Assembly: GCA_029975915.1 (NCBI GenBank)
Contig: JARKOC010000177.1
Location: forward strand, 248,001-312,000
DNA: 64,000 nucleotides
Direction: 5' to 3'
Source: Bryobacteraceae bacterium
GTDB taxonomy: Bacteria; Acidobacteriota; Terriglobia; Bryobacterales; Bryobacteraceae
The notes below the pieces were generated by a model that saw only the letters and a list, made by a program, of their open reading frames with translations, was not told the DNA's origin and ran no database searches. Of this stretch, positions 1 to 7,859 are shown one piece after another (positions within the stretch are counted from its first letter, which is position 1; each line of letters begins with the position of its first letter). The position numbers and the translations under genes are program-made.

Positions 1-611
1 CGGTTGCCGGGCGGTTCCAGTCAGGCATCGCTGGCCGGATTGCCGATACGCCCAAACCGGGCGATGCCTGTTTTGACAGAACCCAGAACCTCATCATCGG
101 GTCCAACCGCCTGGCTGTCGATGCCGCCGCGCGCAAGGCAAGGGAACTCGGCTACAAGCCAGTTGTTCTATCCACCTTCATTGAGGGCGAAACCAGGGAG
201 ATCGCCTCCATGCATGCCGCCATCGCCCGTGAGGCGCTGGCCAGCGGCCACCCGTCGAAACCGCCCATCTGTCTCATATCGGGCGGCGAAACGACGGTAA
301 CGATCCGCGGGAATGGATTGGGAGGCAGGAATCAGGAGTTTGCCTTGGCTGCCGCTCTAGCGCTTTCGGGCCTGCCGGACGTAGTCGCCCTCAGCGGCGG
401 AACCGACGGAACCGATGGACCTACCGATGCCGCCGGGGCGATCTCCGATGGAGCGACCGTCGAGCGAGCTCTCGCCCTGGGGCTCAACCCATCAGCCGCG
501 CTCGCCAATAACGACAGCTACCCCTTTTTTGAGGCGCTCGGCGACTTGGTCAAGACAGGGCCCACCGGCACGAACGTCATGGACGTGCGGCTTCTGCTCG
601 TTGGCAAATGA
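1..611 (+). CDS. Glycerate 2-kinase (MOFRL family), 5' end outside window
   Basis: Frame 3 is open from the first bases of the window to the TGA at 609-611, so this is the last ~200 residues of a longer protein. The visible part carries the MOFRL-domain signature GGETTVTIRGNGLGGRNQE, then SGGTDGTDGPTDAAG and NDSYPFFEALGDL near the C-terminus, typical of the GckA/TtuD glycerate kinases that phosphorylate D-glycerate to 2-phosphoglycerate in the cytoplasm. Family members are usually 400-450 residues, so about half is missing upstream. The family is clear; the N-terminal domain cannot be judged. It converges on the deacetylase gene at 681 across a strong hairpin. Confidence 0.9.
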   Translation, partial: VAGRFQSGIAGRIADTPKPGDACFDRTQNLIIGSNRLAVDAAARKARELGYKPVVLSTFIEGETREIASMHAAIAREALASGHPSKPPICLISGGETTVTIRGNGLGGRNQEFALAAALALSGLPDVVALSGGTDGTDGPTDAAGAISDGATVERALALGLNPSAALANNDSYPFFEALGDLVKTGPTGTNVMDVRLLLVGK

Positions 612-634
612 TTGCAATAAAGGGAGATAGTCGT

Positions 635-665
635 GACCAAACGAACTCCGGCAGTTCGTTTGGTC
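635..665. terminator. 13-bp perfect stem-loop between convergent genes
   Basis: Arms 635-647 (GACCAAACGAACT) and 653-665 are perfectly complementary around a 5-base loop (CCGGC). The hairpin lies between the stops of the convergent genes ending at 611 and 681, where a bidirectional terminator would be expected. No T-tract follows on either strand, so it is not a textbook intrinsic terminator; it could instead protect 3' ends. Confidence 0.55.
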
Positions 666-680
666 AGCTCGGCCGGAGTC

Positions 681-1448
681 TCAACTGAGTCTATAGACAA
701 GGTTCGCCGGCAGTAGGGATTCGAGTAAAGGGTCGCCCGGCCAAGGGTGACCCTTATACTGCCTGAAGCCCTCCGCGTAGGCGACCCCGGCCAGTTCCCC
801 GCGATTTGCGCTCCACGACTTGCCTATCTCGACAAAATCGTCAATGCCGTGTTGGCGCCGCAACCAGGCGCGCTGGCTCTCATGGCACTCCAGCATTTCA
901 GTCTTGCTGGTGATCACGCTGGAGATGTCGACGACGAATTGAGGCCGGACTAGATTGCCATCGCGATCCCGGCCTTCCGTCGGATCCATGAAGTAAAGGT
1001 GCGGAATGGCAGGCAGCGCGGGAGCGGAACCGTAGGCCAATGCGTCGTAGTTCGGGGCGGAACAGCCGAAACAGGCGTCGACCACCAGTTTCGATGTGGC
1101 TTCGTGGTCGCAATGGTAGTCCACGGGCGACGCCGTCAGGACAATTTCGGGCCGGTAGTGCCGGAGCGCCCAAGTGACTTTGCGGCGCGACGGGTCATCG
1201 ACAAAAATGGCAAGGTCGAGGAACTCCAGGCACCCGTAGGCAGCCCCGATCCGCGCCGCCGATGCGGCCGCTTCTCGCCGGCGAATCGAGGAGATCTCGC
1301 GGGCAGCGTGAATGTCCGAACCGCAATCCCCGGCGGTCATCGTGACGATCGTGATGTCGTGACCCAGGCCGGACAGCAAAGCCAGAGTCCCTGAGGCGAG
1401 GAATTCGACATCGTCCGGGTGCGCATGAAGGGCGAGAATGCGGCTCAC
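681..1448 (-). CDS. PIG-L/LmbE-family N-deacetylase
   Basis: 255 residues with a GTG start at 1448. The N-terminal motif HAHPDDVEF at residues 8-16 is the PIG-L/LmbE zinc-binding signature (AHPDD), and a second histidine motif, DYHCDHEAT, sits near residue 110. The family removes N-acetyl groups from GlcNAc-type sugar conjugates and includes MshB and BshB of thiol biosynthesis. bshA lies 6.4 kb away in this window, so a BshB role is possible, but sequence reading alone does not place it in that subfamily. The start overlaps the end of the cysteine-rich gene by 4 bases (GTGA), implying translational coupling. Confidence 0.85.
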   Translation of the reverse strand: MSRILALHAHPDDVEFLASGTLALLSGLGHDITIVTMTAGDCGSDIHAAREISSIRRREAAASAARIGAAYGCLEFLDLAIFVDDPSRRKVTWALRHYRPEIVLTASPVDYHCDHEATSKLVVDACFGCSAPNYDALAYGSAPALPAIPHLYFMDPTEGRDRDGNLVRPQFVVDISSVITSKTEMLECHESQRAWLRRQHGIDDFVEIGKSWSANRGELAGVAYAEGFRQYKGHPWPGDPLLESLLPANLVYRLS

Positions 1449-1630
1449 TGGCGGGTCTCCTCATCCGAAGTCGAGACCTTACGCTGATCACATTCGCAAC
1501 AGTCCGAACAACGCCCGCATTCGCCGCAAATGTGGTTGTCGCAGGCATCTTTCGTGCACCAGCGGCAAATCGTCCGAGATGGTTCGCCGCAAATATGGCA
1601 GTGGAACTCGCCGGCGGCTGGCTGGTTCAT
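1445..1630 (-). CDS. Cysteine-rich 61-residue protein, probably zinc-binding
   Basis: I take the start at 1630 because GGAGG stands 7 bases upstream of that ATG; a longer reading from 1699 would overlap the gene before it. The 61-residue product has 11 cysteines (11, 14, 22, 25, 30, 35, 38, 41, 44, 45, 47) and histidines 10, 12 and 33. The repeated CxxC spacing looks like a cross-brace zinc module of B-box or RING type. There is no signal peptide or membrane segment, and the last 14 residues are charged. It lies 26 bases after the unknown secreted protein and overlaps the deacetylase start by 4 bases. Function unknown. Confidence 0.7.
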   Translation of the reverse strand: MNQPAAGEFHCHICGEPSRTICRWCTKDACDNHICGECGRCSDCCECDQRKVSTSDEETRQ

Positions 1631-1656
1631 CCTTTCGCCTCCTTCATTAACTTCGC

Positions 1657-2184
1657 CTACTGCTTTTTCCCCGCGGGACGGACGATCTCCGTCCGGCAAC
1701 GCTGCGCTTCCTTCTCAGCAGTCTCCAGTTCCTGCTCACGGGTGACCGACAGCTCCATAACATGCCGGCGCAGCCATTCCCTGCTCGAACCTGCGGCCGC
1801 TATTTCGCTTTCGAGCACCTCTGCAATGGCCGCATTCTGATAACGTCTGACAGCTTGCGAAAGCGATAGCGAATGTTCGATCAGCCCTTCGAGCCGGACA
1901 AGCGTCTCGGCGGCAAGGCTCAGCCGCTCGGGCCGGGCGGCGAGTCGCGCGGCGGCATTCTGAACGTGGCCGATGCCATCGAGGCAGTCACGCCACTGTT
2001 TTTCGTATGCCTGCGGAGCGCCGGATGCGGTCCATCTTGCTGGGTCGAGACGTCCGATGAGCGGTCGCAGCCGCTCAACGTCCGCGTTGATTTTTTCCGC
2101 ATGCGGTTTGAGATCCCAGCCTGGAGCAACGCCCTGAGGGCCGGTCGCCAGCAGCAGATAGAGTATGCCTGTCATCTGGTTCAC
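1657..2184 (-). CDS. Unknown protein, probably exported, helical
   Basis: 175 residues, not recognised. The N-terminus (MNQMTGILYLLLATGPQGVA) is a short hydrophobic stretch that may be a weak signal peptide. The rest is rich in Ala, Arg, Glu and Leu and looks all-helical, with a coiled-coil-like tail around residues 125-165. No cysteines or catalytic motif stand out. It follows the FecR-domain gene by 53 bases and precedes the cysteine-rich gene by 26, so the four leftward genes from 3056 to 681 probably form one operon. Confidence 0.65.
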   Translation of the reverse strand: MNQMTGILYLLLATGPQGVAPGWDLKPHAEKINADVERLRPLIGRLDPARWTASGAPQAYEKQWRDCLDGIGHVQNAAARLAARPERLSLAAETLVRLEGLIEHSLSLSQAVRRYQNAAIAEVLESEIAAAGSSREWLRRHVMELSVTREQELETAEKEAQRCRTEIVRPAGKKQ

Positions 2185-2237
2185 TGCCAGTTTAACAACC
2201 CTCGATCAGGGGATTATGGGCGGGAAGTTCCGCAACG

Positions 2238-3056
2238 CTATTCGCCGCCGCCTGGTGGAGGCGGTGGAGGCGGAGGCGGCGTCGATTCGGTGTCGCCCGG
2301 AAGCGGCTTTGACGGAGGAGGCGTCGGCGTGGTTGAGGTCGGCGCTGAACCGCCTGACCCGCCGCCCATGCGCGGGCCTCTCAACATCACCTGCCAGAGG
2401 GCTTCGGCTGCGTATTGTGCTGCTCGGGTCCTGTCCATTTTCCTGCCGGCGGACAATGGCACGTTCCGGTAGACGGTGATCTCCTCGCCGGCATTGAGGA
2501 GCTTGACACCCCCTTCCCGATGCATCAGCCGGTGGGTCACCGCCACCTGGCCTTCAGCAACGGCGACCGTCGTGGTCTCATCGTCGTCAGTCACAGCTAC
2601 GTCAAAGACCGTCCCGCGGACGGAAATGATCGCCGTCGGAGTCTGCACCCGGTTAGGATTCGGCAGTCCGCCCAACTTCTGGATGTGGACGCGAATCCGC
2701 CCAAGCCAGACATCCACCAGATCCCGCCAGTCGCCGGGGTTGTTGCGGAAGGTCACTTTGCTCGATGGGTACACCTCGAAGGTGCTACCGTCAGCAACCT
2801 CGAACCGCGCATATCCGTCTGGTCCCGTCACAACCACCTGCTGGACCTGGATGACGTCGCCGACGTTCAAAGCCCACAAACCGCCGGCTTTTTGGAGTGA
2901 AACCGCCCCTTCCAGCGCGACCACACGCGCGCCGCCTTCCGGCAAAGCCGGTTTGGGTGCAGGCAGAAGCTGCGCGGCGAGGGGCTGCGTGAGCATCAGG
3001 GCAAGCCCCGCACACGCAATCCGCATGACCGGGTTGTGAGGCAATACTCGCATCAT
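2238..3056 (-). CDS. FecR-domain secreted protein with Pro/Gly-rich tail
   Basis: 272 residues. A signal peptide is visible (residues 11-28, MRIACAGLALMLTQPLAAQ), so translation could begin at the ATG at 3026 rather than at the paired ATGs at 3056-3051. A FecR fold covers about residues 45-170: it has VVVTGPDGYARFEVADGS and the family motif VQTPTAIISVRGTVFDV. The last 45 residues are low complexity (Ser/Thr/Pro, then nine prolines and GGGE). FecR domains sense or bind at the envelope, often beside an ECF sigma factor, but none is adjacent here. It is first in the leftward group of four. Confidence 0.85.
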   Translation of the reverse strand: MMRVLPHNPVMRIACAGLALMLTQPLAAQLLPAPKPALPEGGARVVALEGAVSLQKAGGLWALNVGDVIQVQQVVVTGPDGYARFEVADGSTFEVYPSSKVTFRNNPGDWRDLVDVWLGRIRVHIQKLGGLPNPNRVQTPTAIISVRGTVFDVAVTDDDETTTVAVAEGQVAVTHRLMHREGGVKLLNAGEEITVYRNVPLSAGRKMDRTRAAQYAAEALWQVMLRGPRMGGGSGGSAPTSTTPTPPPSKPLPGDTESTPPPPPPPPPGGGE

Positions 3057-3142
3057 GACCCGTAGATTGCTAGTCTACCACTCTCTAGCGTGTAGCAAAC
3101 TGAGTGCCGTGTCAATTTTCTTTTGTGGAATCAGTGAAGTAG

Positions 3143-5095
3143 ATGAAGTTTAGGAAACAAAAGGACGATGGAGTCAGGGTAGAATGGACTCAGGACGTGG
3201 GTCACGGGAACACAGTCTGTCGAAGAACCGGCCTTGCGCTGGCCGCGCTGGCTTCGGCCGCAGCGGTGCTGCATGGCCAGACGCTCACCGGCGCCGGGTG
3301 GCGGCAGGTGGGCAACCAACTGCAATTGCTCGGCTTACCATCGCCTGCCGGCGGCCGCGCGGACCGTGTTTGGTTCCTCCAAGACGGTTCAGGGCTTCGC
3401 GTTCAATTGGCCGGAGGCGAAGTCTGGGGTACCGATAACCTGGAAACTTGGACCCGCCGGGCAGAGTCAGCGCCCGCGATCGAGGCTGCCGAGGCTGCAA
3501 CGCTACCAGAAATCCCGGCAAGCACGAGGGCCAGAACCGTACGGAATGCTGTGGTTTACGCCGTTGGACGCAACGCATGGAGATCGGTCAACGGCGGCCA
3601 GGCATGGGAAAACTTGACTGGCTACCGTGGCGATTCCATCCTCGGCGGGCGCATTCGTGATCTCGCCGTGCATCCCGCTGATGATGACCGGATCGCCGTG
3701 GCGTCCGATACGGGTGTCTGGATCTCTCTCGACGGAGGCTCAACCTGGGCGGGCATCAACGAAGGCTTGCCCGGATTCCGAATCCGGCGGATCACCGCCG
3801 CCGCTGACGGTGCGACGGGCGTCCGGGTTCAGGCCGAATCGGCTGGAGCCTGGAAAGAGCTGGAGTGGATGCCTGGGCAAAAGGCGGGATGGGTCCCGAT
3901 CCTGGGCGGCCGCCTGGATCAGGAAGCTGCCATGCGAGCCGAGTTGAGCCGGTTGTCCGGAGTCGAGATGACTGCGGTTGCCTGGAGCGGCGATTCGCGT
4001 TTCGCCGCTTCGGCCGATGGCCGCCTCTGGGCCACACTGGATCGAGGCGTGACCTGGCGCGAATCCCAACCCGGATCGGGGCGGATTGAGCAGATTTGGG
4101 CGCATCCGTCCGATCCCAGGGTTGCAATGGCGGTGGCTGCGGGTCAGGCTGGTCTGGGGCCGCGAGTTCTTCGCACCGTCAACGGAGGGATTTACTGGGA
4201 CGATTTGACCGCGAATCTCCCTCCCGGACCGGTGACCGGCATCGCAGTGGACCGGCGTACAGGTGCGGTATACGTGGCCACTGGCAGCCGGGTGTTCTGG
4301 ACATTCGCCAGCCTGATGGCGCCCACGCCAGCCTCGGCCTGGTTGGCCGTGCCGGGCGAGGCGCCGGCGCAACAAGTAAGCGGAGTGGCGTTGGACACCT
4401 CTGGAACCCAGTTGCTCGCCTCGGTGGACGGCTTCGGCGTGTATGCGATCCCCGCCCCGCATCTGGCGGCTAGGCCGGTTGTGGTGCATGCGGCCGATTT
4501 CAGCCAGCGCGAGGCCGCTCCTGGGGGATTGCTGACGCTGGCTGGAGTTCGCGCGGACAGGATCGCGGCCGGCGGAATGGAAATGGCTGCGCTGCCATCG
4601 GCCGAAGGGGAGTCACAGTTCCAGCTTCCGTACGCTTTCAACAACAGCTTGTTACAGCTTGAGGTGAATGCCGGAGGACAGTCAATGGCATTCCCATTGC
4701 GGTTGAAGGAGACTTCGCCCGCGGTTCTCATGGACCGGGACGGCACTCCGTTCGTGCTCGATGCTGAATCTGGCGTCGCGGTTGACGCGATGAATCCTCT
4801 GCATGGCGGGAAGAAGATCCAGATCCTTGCCACAGGATTGGGACGAGTGAGCCCGGAATGGCCCGCGGGTTCGCCCGCGCCCGACACGGACCCGCCCAGG
4901 GTTGTTACCAAGGTGGCAGTTCGCATCAACGATGTCGAATTGAAGGACGTGGAAGCCCGTCTGGCTCCTGGATACACCGGCTTCTACCTGATCGAGGGCG
5001 TTTTGCCGGTCATCATGGATGAAGGTCCGGCAGAACTGCGCGTGGAAGCGGGCGGGAATCAAAGCGGTCCGGTCCGCGTCTACATTGGCCAGTAG
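3143..5095 (+). CDS. Secreted Asp-box beta-propeller with C-terminal TIGR03437-type domain
   Basis: 650 residues from ATG 3143. A GTG at 3197 is an alternative start that puts a signal peptide (RRTGLALAALASAAAVLHGQ) close to the N-terminus and follows a TAGAAT box at 3180-3185. The middle has Asp-box (BNR) repeats with the S/T-x-D/N-x-G-x-x-W pattern: SVNGGQAWENL, SLDGGSTWAGI, TLDRGVTWRES and TVNGGIYWDDL, as in sialidase-like or Ycf48-like propellers. The last ~190 residues, with GGKKIQILATGLGRVSPEW and a VRVYIGQ end, match the Solibacter-type TIGR03437 domain. Probably extracellular; no catalytic activity can be assigned. Confidence 0.85.
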   Translation: MKFRKQKDDGVRVEWTQDVGHGNTVCRRTGLALAALASAAAVLHGQTLTGAGWRQVGNQLQLLGLPSPAGGRADRVWFLQDGSGLRVQLAGGEVWGTDNLETWTRRAESAPAIEAAEAATLPEIPASTRARTVRNAVVYAVGRNAWRSVNGGQAWENLTGYRGDSILGGRIRDLAVHPADDDRIAVASDTGVWISLDGGSTWAGINEGLPGFRIRRITAAADGATGVRVQAESAGAWKELEWMPGQKAGWVPILGGRLDQEAAMRAELSRLSGVEMTAVAWSGDSRFAASADGRLWATLDRGVTWRESQPGSGRIEQIWAHPSDPRVAMAVAAGQAGLGPRVLRTVNGGIYWDDLTANLPPGPVTGIAVDRRTGAVYVATGSRVFWTFASLMAPTPASAWLAVPGEAPAQQVSGVALDTSGTQLLASVDGFGVYAIPAPHLAARPVVVHAADFSQREAAPGGLLTLAGVRADRIAAGGMEMAALPSAEGESQFQLPYAFNNSLLQLEVNAGGQSMAFPLRLKETSPAVLMDRDGTPFVLDAESGVAVDAMNPLHGGKKIQILATGLGRVSPEWPAGSPAPDTDPPRVVTKVAVRINDVELKDVEARLAPGYTGFYLIEGVLPVIMDEGPAELRVEAGGNQSGPVRVYIGQ

Positions 5096-5134
5096 GAACC
5101 GCTAAACTGCGGGTATAAGGAGAACTGCAAAACG

Positions 5135-5680
5135 ATGATCCGCCATGCCGCTATCCTTCTGACCGCCCTTGCGTGTCTCTCGTACGGGCAGGAGAGCAAG
5201 CCCGCTGCCGAGAAACTCGCGCCATATTACCCGACGCCTGAATCGGTGGTGGAAAAGATGCTGGTCTTCGGCGGGTTGAAGCCCGGCGAGAAGTTTTATG
5301 ACTTGGGAAGCGGCGATGGGCGGGTCGTGATCATGGCTGCCAGGAAGTTCGGCGCGAACGCCACCGGCGTTGAGTTGGACCCCGATCTCCACAAGCAATC
5401 CACCGACCGCATCCGCACGCTCGGCCTGGAGTCGAAGGCGCGCATCATTCTTGGCGACATCACGAAACAAAATTTCGCCGACGCCAACCTTCTGACTGTG
5501 TACTTGCTGCCCAGTTCGAATGACAAGATTCGCCCGATGCTCGAAAAGCAACTCAAGAAGGGCACGCGCATTGTCTCGCACGACTTCACCTTCGCCGGGT
5601 GGACTCCTGACAAGGAAGAGACCATAGAAGACGACGGCGAAGGGCGCAGCCATACCATTTACCTCTACGTGATGAAATAA
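5135..5680 (+). CDS. Class I SAM-dependent methyltransferase with apparent signal peptide
   Basis: 181 residues. After an N-terminal hydrophobic segment (MIRHAAILLTALACLSYGQE) comes a compact Rossmann methyltransferase: YYPTPESVVEKML, motif I YDLGSGDGRVVI near residue 55, an acidic end of strand 2 (GVELDP) and motif IV-like LLTVYLLPSSND. Such proteins are usually cytoplasmic and modify RNA or protein, so export would be odd because SAM is not expected outside. Either the leader is a membrane anchor or the start is mis-set; no better internal start is visible. A TATAAG box lies at 5114-5119. Confidence 0.8.
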   Translation: MIRHAAILLTALACLSYGQESKPAAEKLAPYYPTPESVVEKMLVFGGLKPGEKFYDLGSGDGRVVIMAARKFGANATGVELDPDLHKQSTDRIRTLGLESKARIILGDITKQNFADANLLTVYLLPSSNDKIRPMLEKQLKKGTRIVSHDFTFAGWTPDKEETIEDDGEGRSHTIYLYVMK

Positions 5681-5700
5681 TCCGGCAGGAGGGGGAACCC

Positions 5701-6858
5701 TTGATCGCCGATCAGATCACACTGCCGTACCTGTGGCGTCGCTATTTGAGCCTGTTGCGGGCTCTTGTGGGCGCCTCTTGCCTCTGGGTGGTGCTGGGCA
5801 TGGCGCGGTTCGAGCAGGCAACTCTGCTGTTTGCCCTCCTGCTGCTCACCATCTACAGTCTGGTCAGCGCCTTCTGGCGCTGGCCCGACCGCGCCGACCG
5901 TCTGGGCCTGGTCTCGATGACCGTCGATCTCGCGGTGTTCTTTCTCTGCGCCTGGCTTTCCGGGGGGGAGGGGTTCTGGGTAGCGGCCTTTGCCGCATTT
6001 CACCTCCTGCTGTCGGCCGCCAGTCTGCATGAATGGCGCCAGGTTCTCCTGGCTCTGGTGCTGTCGATGGTTTTCGTCATCGTCATCCAACCTCCCAACG
6101 TGGACCGGATTCTGCCCCTGCTCCTGTTGCTCGGCATGATGGGTTGCGTCCTGTCTCTCCAGAAACAAAACCTGATCGAGCGTCTGTCGAATGCATCGCG
6201 GCAGTCCGTTTTGTACAGGGCCGAAGCGCAGATGGCGAGGGAGTCGGAAAAAGAGAGGATCGCGGCGGACTTTCACGATGGGCCGCTGCAGAGTTTCATC
6301 AGTTTTCAGCTCGGTCTCGAAACGGTCCGGCGGCGGATGGAGCGCGATCCGGCGGCTGGGATGGAAGAATTGCGGCAGTTGCGCGAAGTCTGCGACAAGC
6401 AGGTGAAGGAGATGCGCACGTTCGTTCGCAGCATGAGACCAGTGGAAGTGGCGGGCGCCGGACTTGCCACCGCCGTCCGTTCCATGGTGGCGGCATTTCA
6501 GAAAGACACCCGGATCCCGGCGATCTTCAAGGCGAATGCCGAGGCCAGCCATGATGATTTCGCCTCATCGGTGGACCTGCTACAGGTCATCCGTGAGGCG
6601 CTGAACAACATCCAGAAGCATTCGAATGCCTCGCAGGTGTCGGTGTCGATCGAGCGAAGTGGCTCGTGGCTCACGGTTACCGTGGTCGACGACGGCACAG
6701 GATTTCCCTTCGTGGGCAAGTTCACTCTGGAGGAGTTGGACAGTTTGCTGATCGGCCCGGCCAGCATCAAGAGTAGGGTGCGGGCGATGAACGGCGACAT
6801 GGAAGTCGAATCCCAGCCAGGTTTGGGCTCAACGCTTCGAATCCGGGTCCCCGTATGA
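5701..6858 (+). CDS. Membrane histidine kinase, NarL/DesK type (HisKA_3)
   Basis: 385 residues from a TTG start at 5701 preceded by GGCAGGAGGGGGAA. Residues 15-155 hold about six hydrophobic segments. A short linker leads to the HisKA_3 phosphoacceptor block ERIAADFHDGPLQSF with His192. The C-terminal HATPase_c domain has the N box REALNNIQKHSNAS near residue 300 and a G1 box VVDDGTGF, ending with SQPGLGSTLRIRVP. This is a complete sensor kinase of the class that phosphorylates LuxR-type regulators, but no receiver gene is next to it. Its stop overlaps the next start by 4 bases (ATGA), an unusual coupling with a sugar-active lipoprotein. Confidence 0.9.
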   Translation: MIADQITLPYLWRRYLSLLRALVGASCLWVVLGMARFEQATLLFALLLLTIYSLVSAFWRWPDRADRLGLVSMTVDLAVFFLCAWLSGGEGFWVAAFAAFHLLLSAASLHEWRQVLLALVLSMVFVIVIQPPNVDRILPLLLLLGMMGCVLSLQKQNLIERLSNASRQSVLYRAEAQMARESEKERIAADFHDGPLQSFISFQLGLETVRRRMERDPAAGMEELRQLREVCDKQVKEMRTFVRSMRPVEVAGAGLATAVRSMVAAFQKDTRIPAIFKANAEASHDDFASSVDLLQVIREALNNIQKHSNASQVSVSIERSGSWLTVTVVDDGTGFPFVGKFTLEELDSLLIGPASIKSRVRAMNGDMEVESQPGLGSTLRIRVPV

Positions 6859-7844
6859 GGGTGCTTACGGCTGCTCTGTGCGTGTTTGCGGCCGCCTGCG
6901 GCCACTACGGCCAATTCACCTTGCCTCCGGCAGCCTCATCGGAGCAGGGAGCCTATGAATGGCATGTCATGGATGCGCCTGTCCAGAAGAGGGGCCTGTT
7001 TGGAGAGGCCGACCGGGTGGATGCGCTCAATCCGTCTATTGTACGATCTGGCCCGGCTCTGACGAACCTGTACTCAGGCTTCGACGGGAAACAGTGGCGG
7101 ACTCTGATGTCCACCTCGCCCGACGGCTTTGTCTGGATCTCATCAGGGGTTGTAGTCGCGCCCGACGCACAGACCTGGGAGGGGCGCTCGATCGCAGCAA
7201 ACGGCTCGGCTTTGGTCAGGGACGGGGTTTGGATGTATTGGTATCAGGCTGGCGAGCCGCCTCGGATTGGACTGGCAAGATCTCAGGATTCGCGCCATTG
7301 GTCGAAGACGCGGGAGCCCGTGCTCGATCACGGACCCCGGGGCGCCTGGGACGAGCGCGCCTTGGGCGATCCATACGTCATCGTATCCGGCGGCTGGCTC
7401 TACATGTACTACCTGGGCGAAGACCGTGCCCGGCGTCAACGGTTAGGCTTGGCGCGATCCAAGGATGGCGAGGTCTGGACGCGTCTACGTGGGAATCCAG
7501 TCCTGGACCTCGGCGCTGATGGGTCATTTGATGAATCCGGCCTCGGTGAACCGGCTGTCTGGCAAGCGCATGGGGCGTGGTGGATGCTTTATACGGGCCG
7601 TGACCGCCACGAAGTGAGGCGCATGGGCCTGGCCCGGTCGGGCGACGGCGTTCATTGGAAGCGGACTCCTCTCGTGATCGCGGGCAGCCAGCCCTGGAAT
7701 GGCAAAGTGGTCTGCGATGCGACCGTCATCGTGGAAGCGGACCGGATCCGGGTCTGGTTCGGCGGGGGCGATGTGGCACATCCGGCGGAAAACATCAATG
7801 GCCAGATTGGCTACGGCGAATTGCGCTGGCGCCCAACTCAATAA
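6855..7844 (+). CDS. Lipoprotein with GH43/GH32-like five-bladed propeller
   Basis: 329 residues. The leader MRVLTAALCVFAAACGHYG has a lipobox-like AAAC (Cys15), suggesting a lipid-anchored extracytoplasmic protein. The body repeats the GH43/GH32/GH130-type blade pattern: IGLARSQDSRHWSKT, LGLARSKDGEVWTRL and MGLARSGDGVHWKRT, with acidic motifs such as AWDERALGDPYV and SFDESGLGEPAVW that resemble the catalytic or sugar-binding Asp/Glu of these enzymes. Substrate is unknown. Start overlaps the kinase stop by 4 bases, and bshA follows after 15 bases, so the three genes are probably co-transcribed. Confidence 0.75.
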   Translation: MRVLTAALCVFAAACGHYGQFTLPPAASSEQGAYEWHVMDAPVQKRGLFGEADRVDALNPSIVRSGPALTNLYSGFDGKQWRTLMSTSPDGFVWISSGVVVAPDAQTWEGRSIAANGSALVRDGVWMYWYQAGEPPRIGLARSQDSRHWSKTREPVLDHGPRGAWDERALGDPYVIVSGGWLYMYYLGEDRARRQRLGLARSKDGEVWTRLRGNPVLDLGADGSFDESGLGEPAVWQAHGAWWMLYTGRDRHEVRRMGLARSGDGVHWKRTPLVIAGSQPWNGKVVCDATVIVEADRIRVWFGGGDVAHPAENINGQIGYGELRWRPTQ

Positions 7845-7859
7845 TGAAGGCGGTCCATC

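Noticed and set aside
681..1448. Assignment of this PIG-L protein as BshB
   Set aside because: Only the general AHPDD family motif supports it; it is 6 kb from bshA and in another operon, so no symbol was given.
2238..2290. GGAGGCGG-type simple repeat
   Set aside because: It is the coding sequence of the Pro/Gly-rich tail of the FecR-domain protein, not an independent repeat element.
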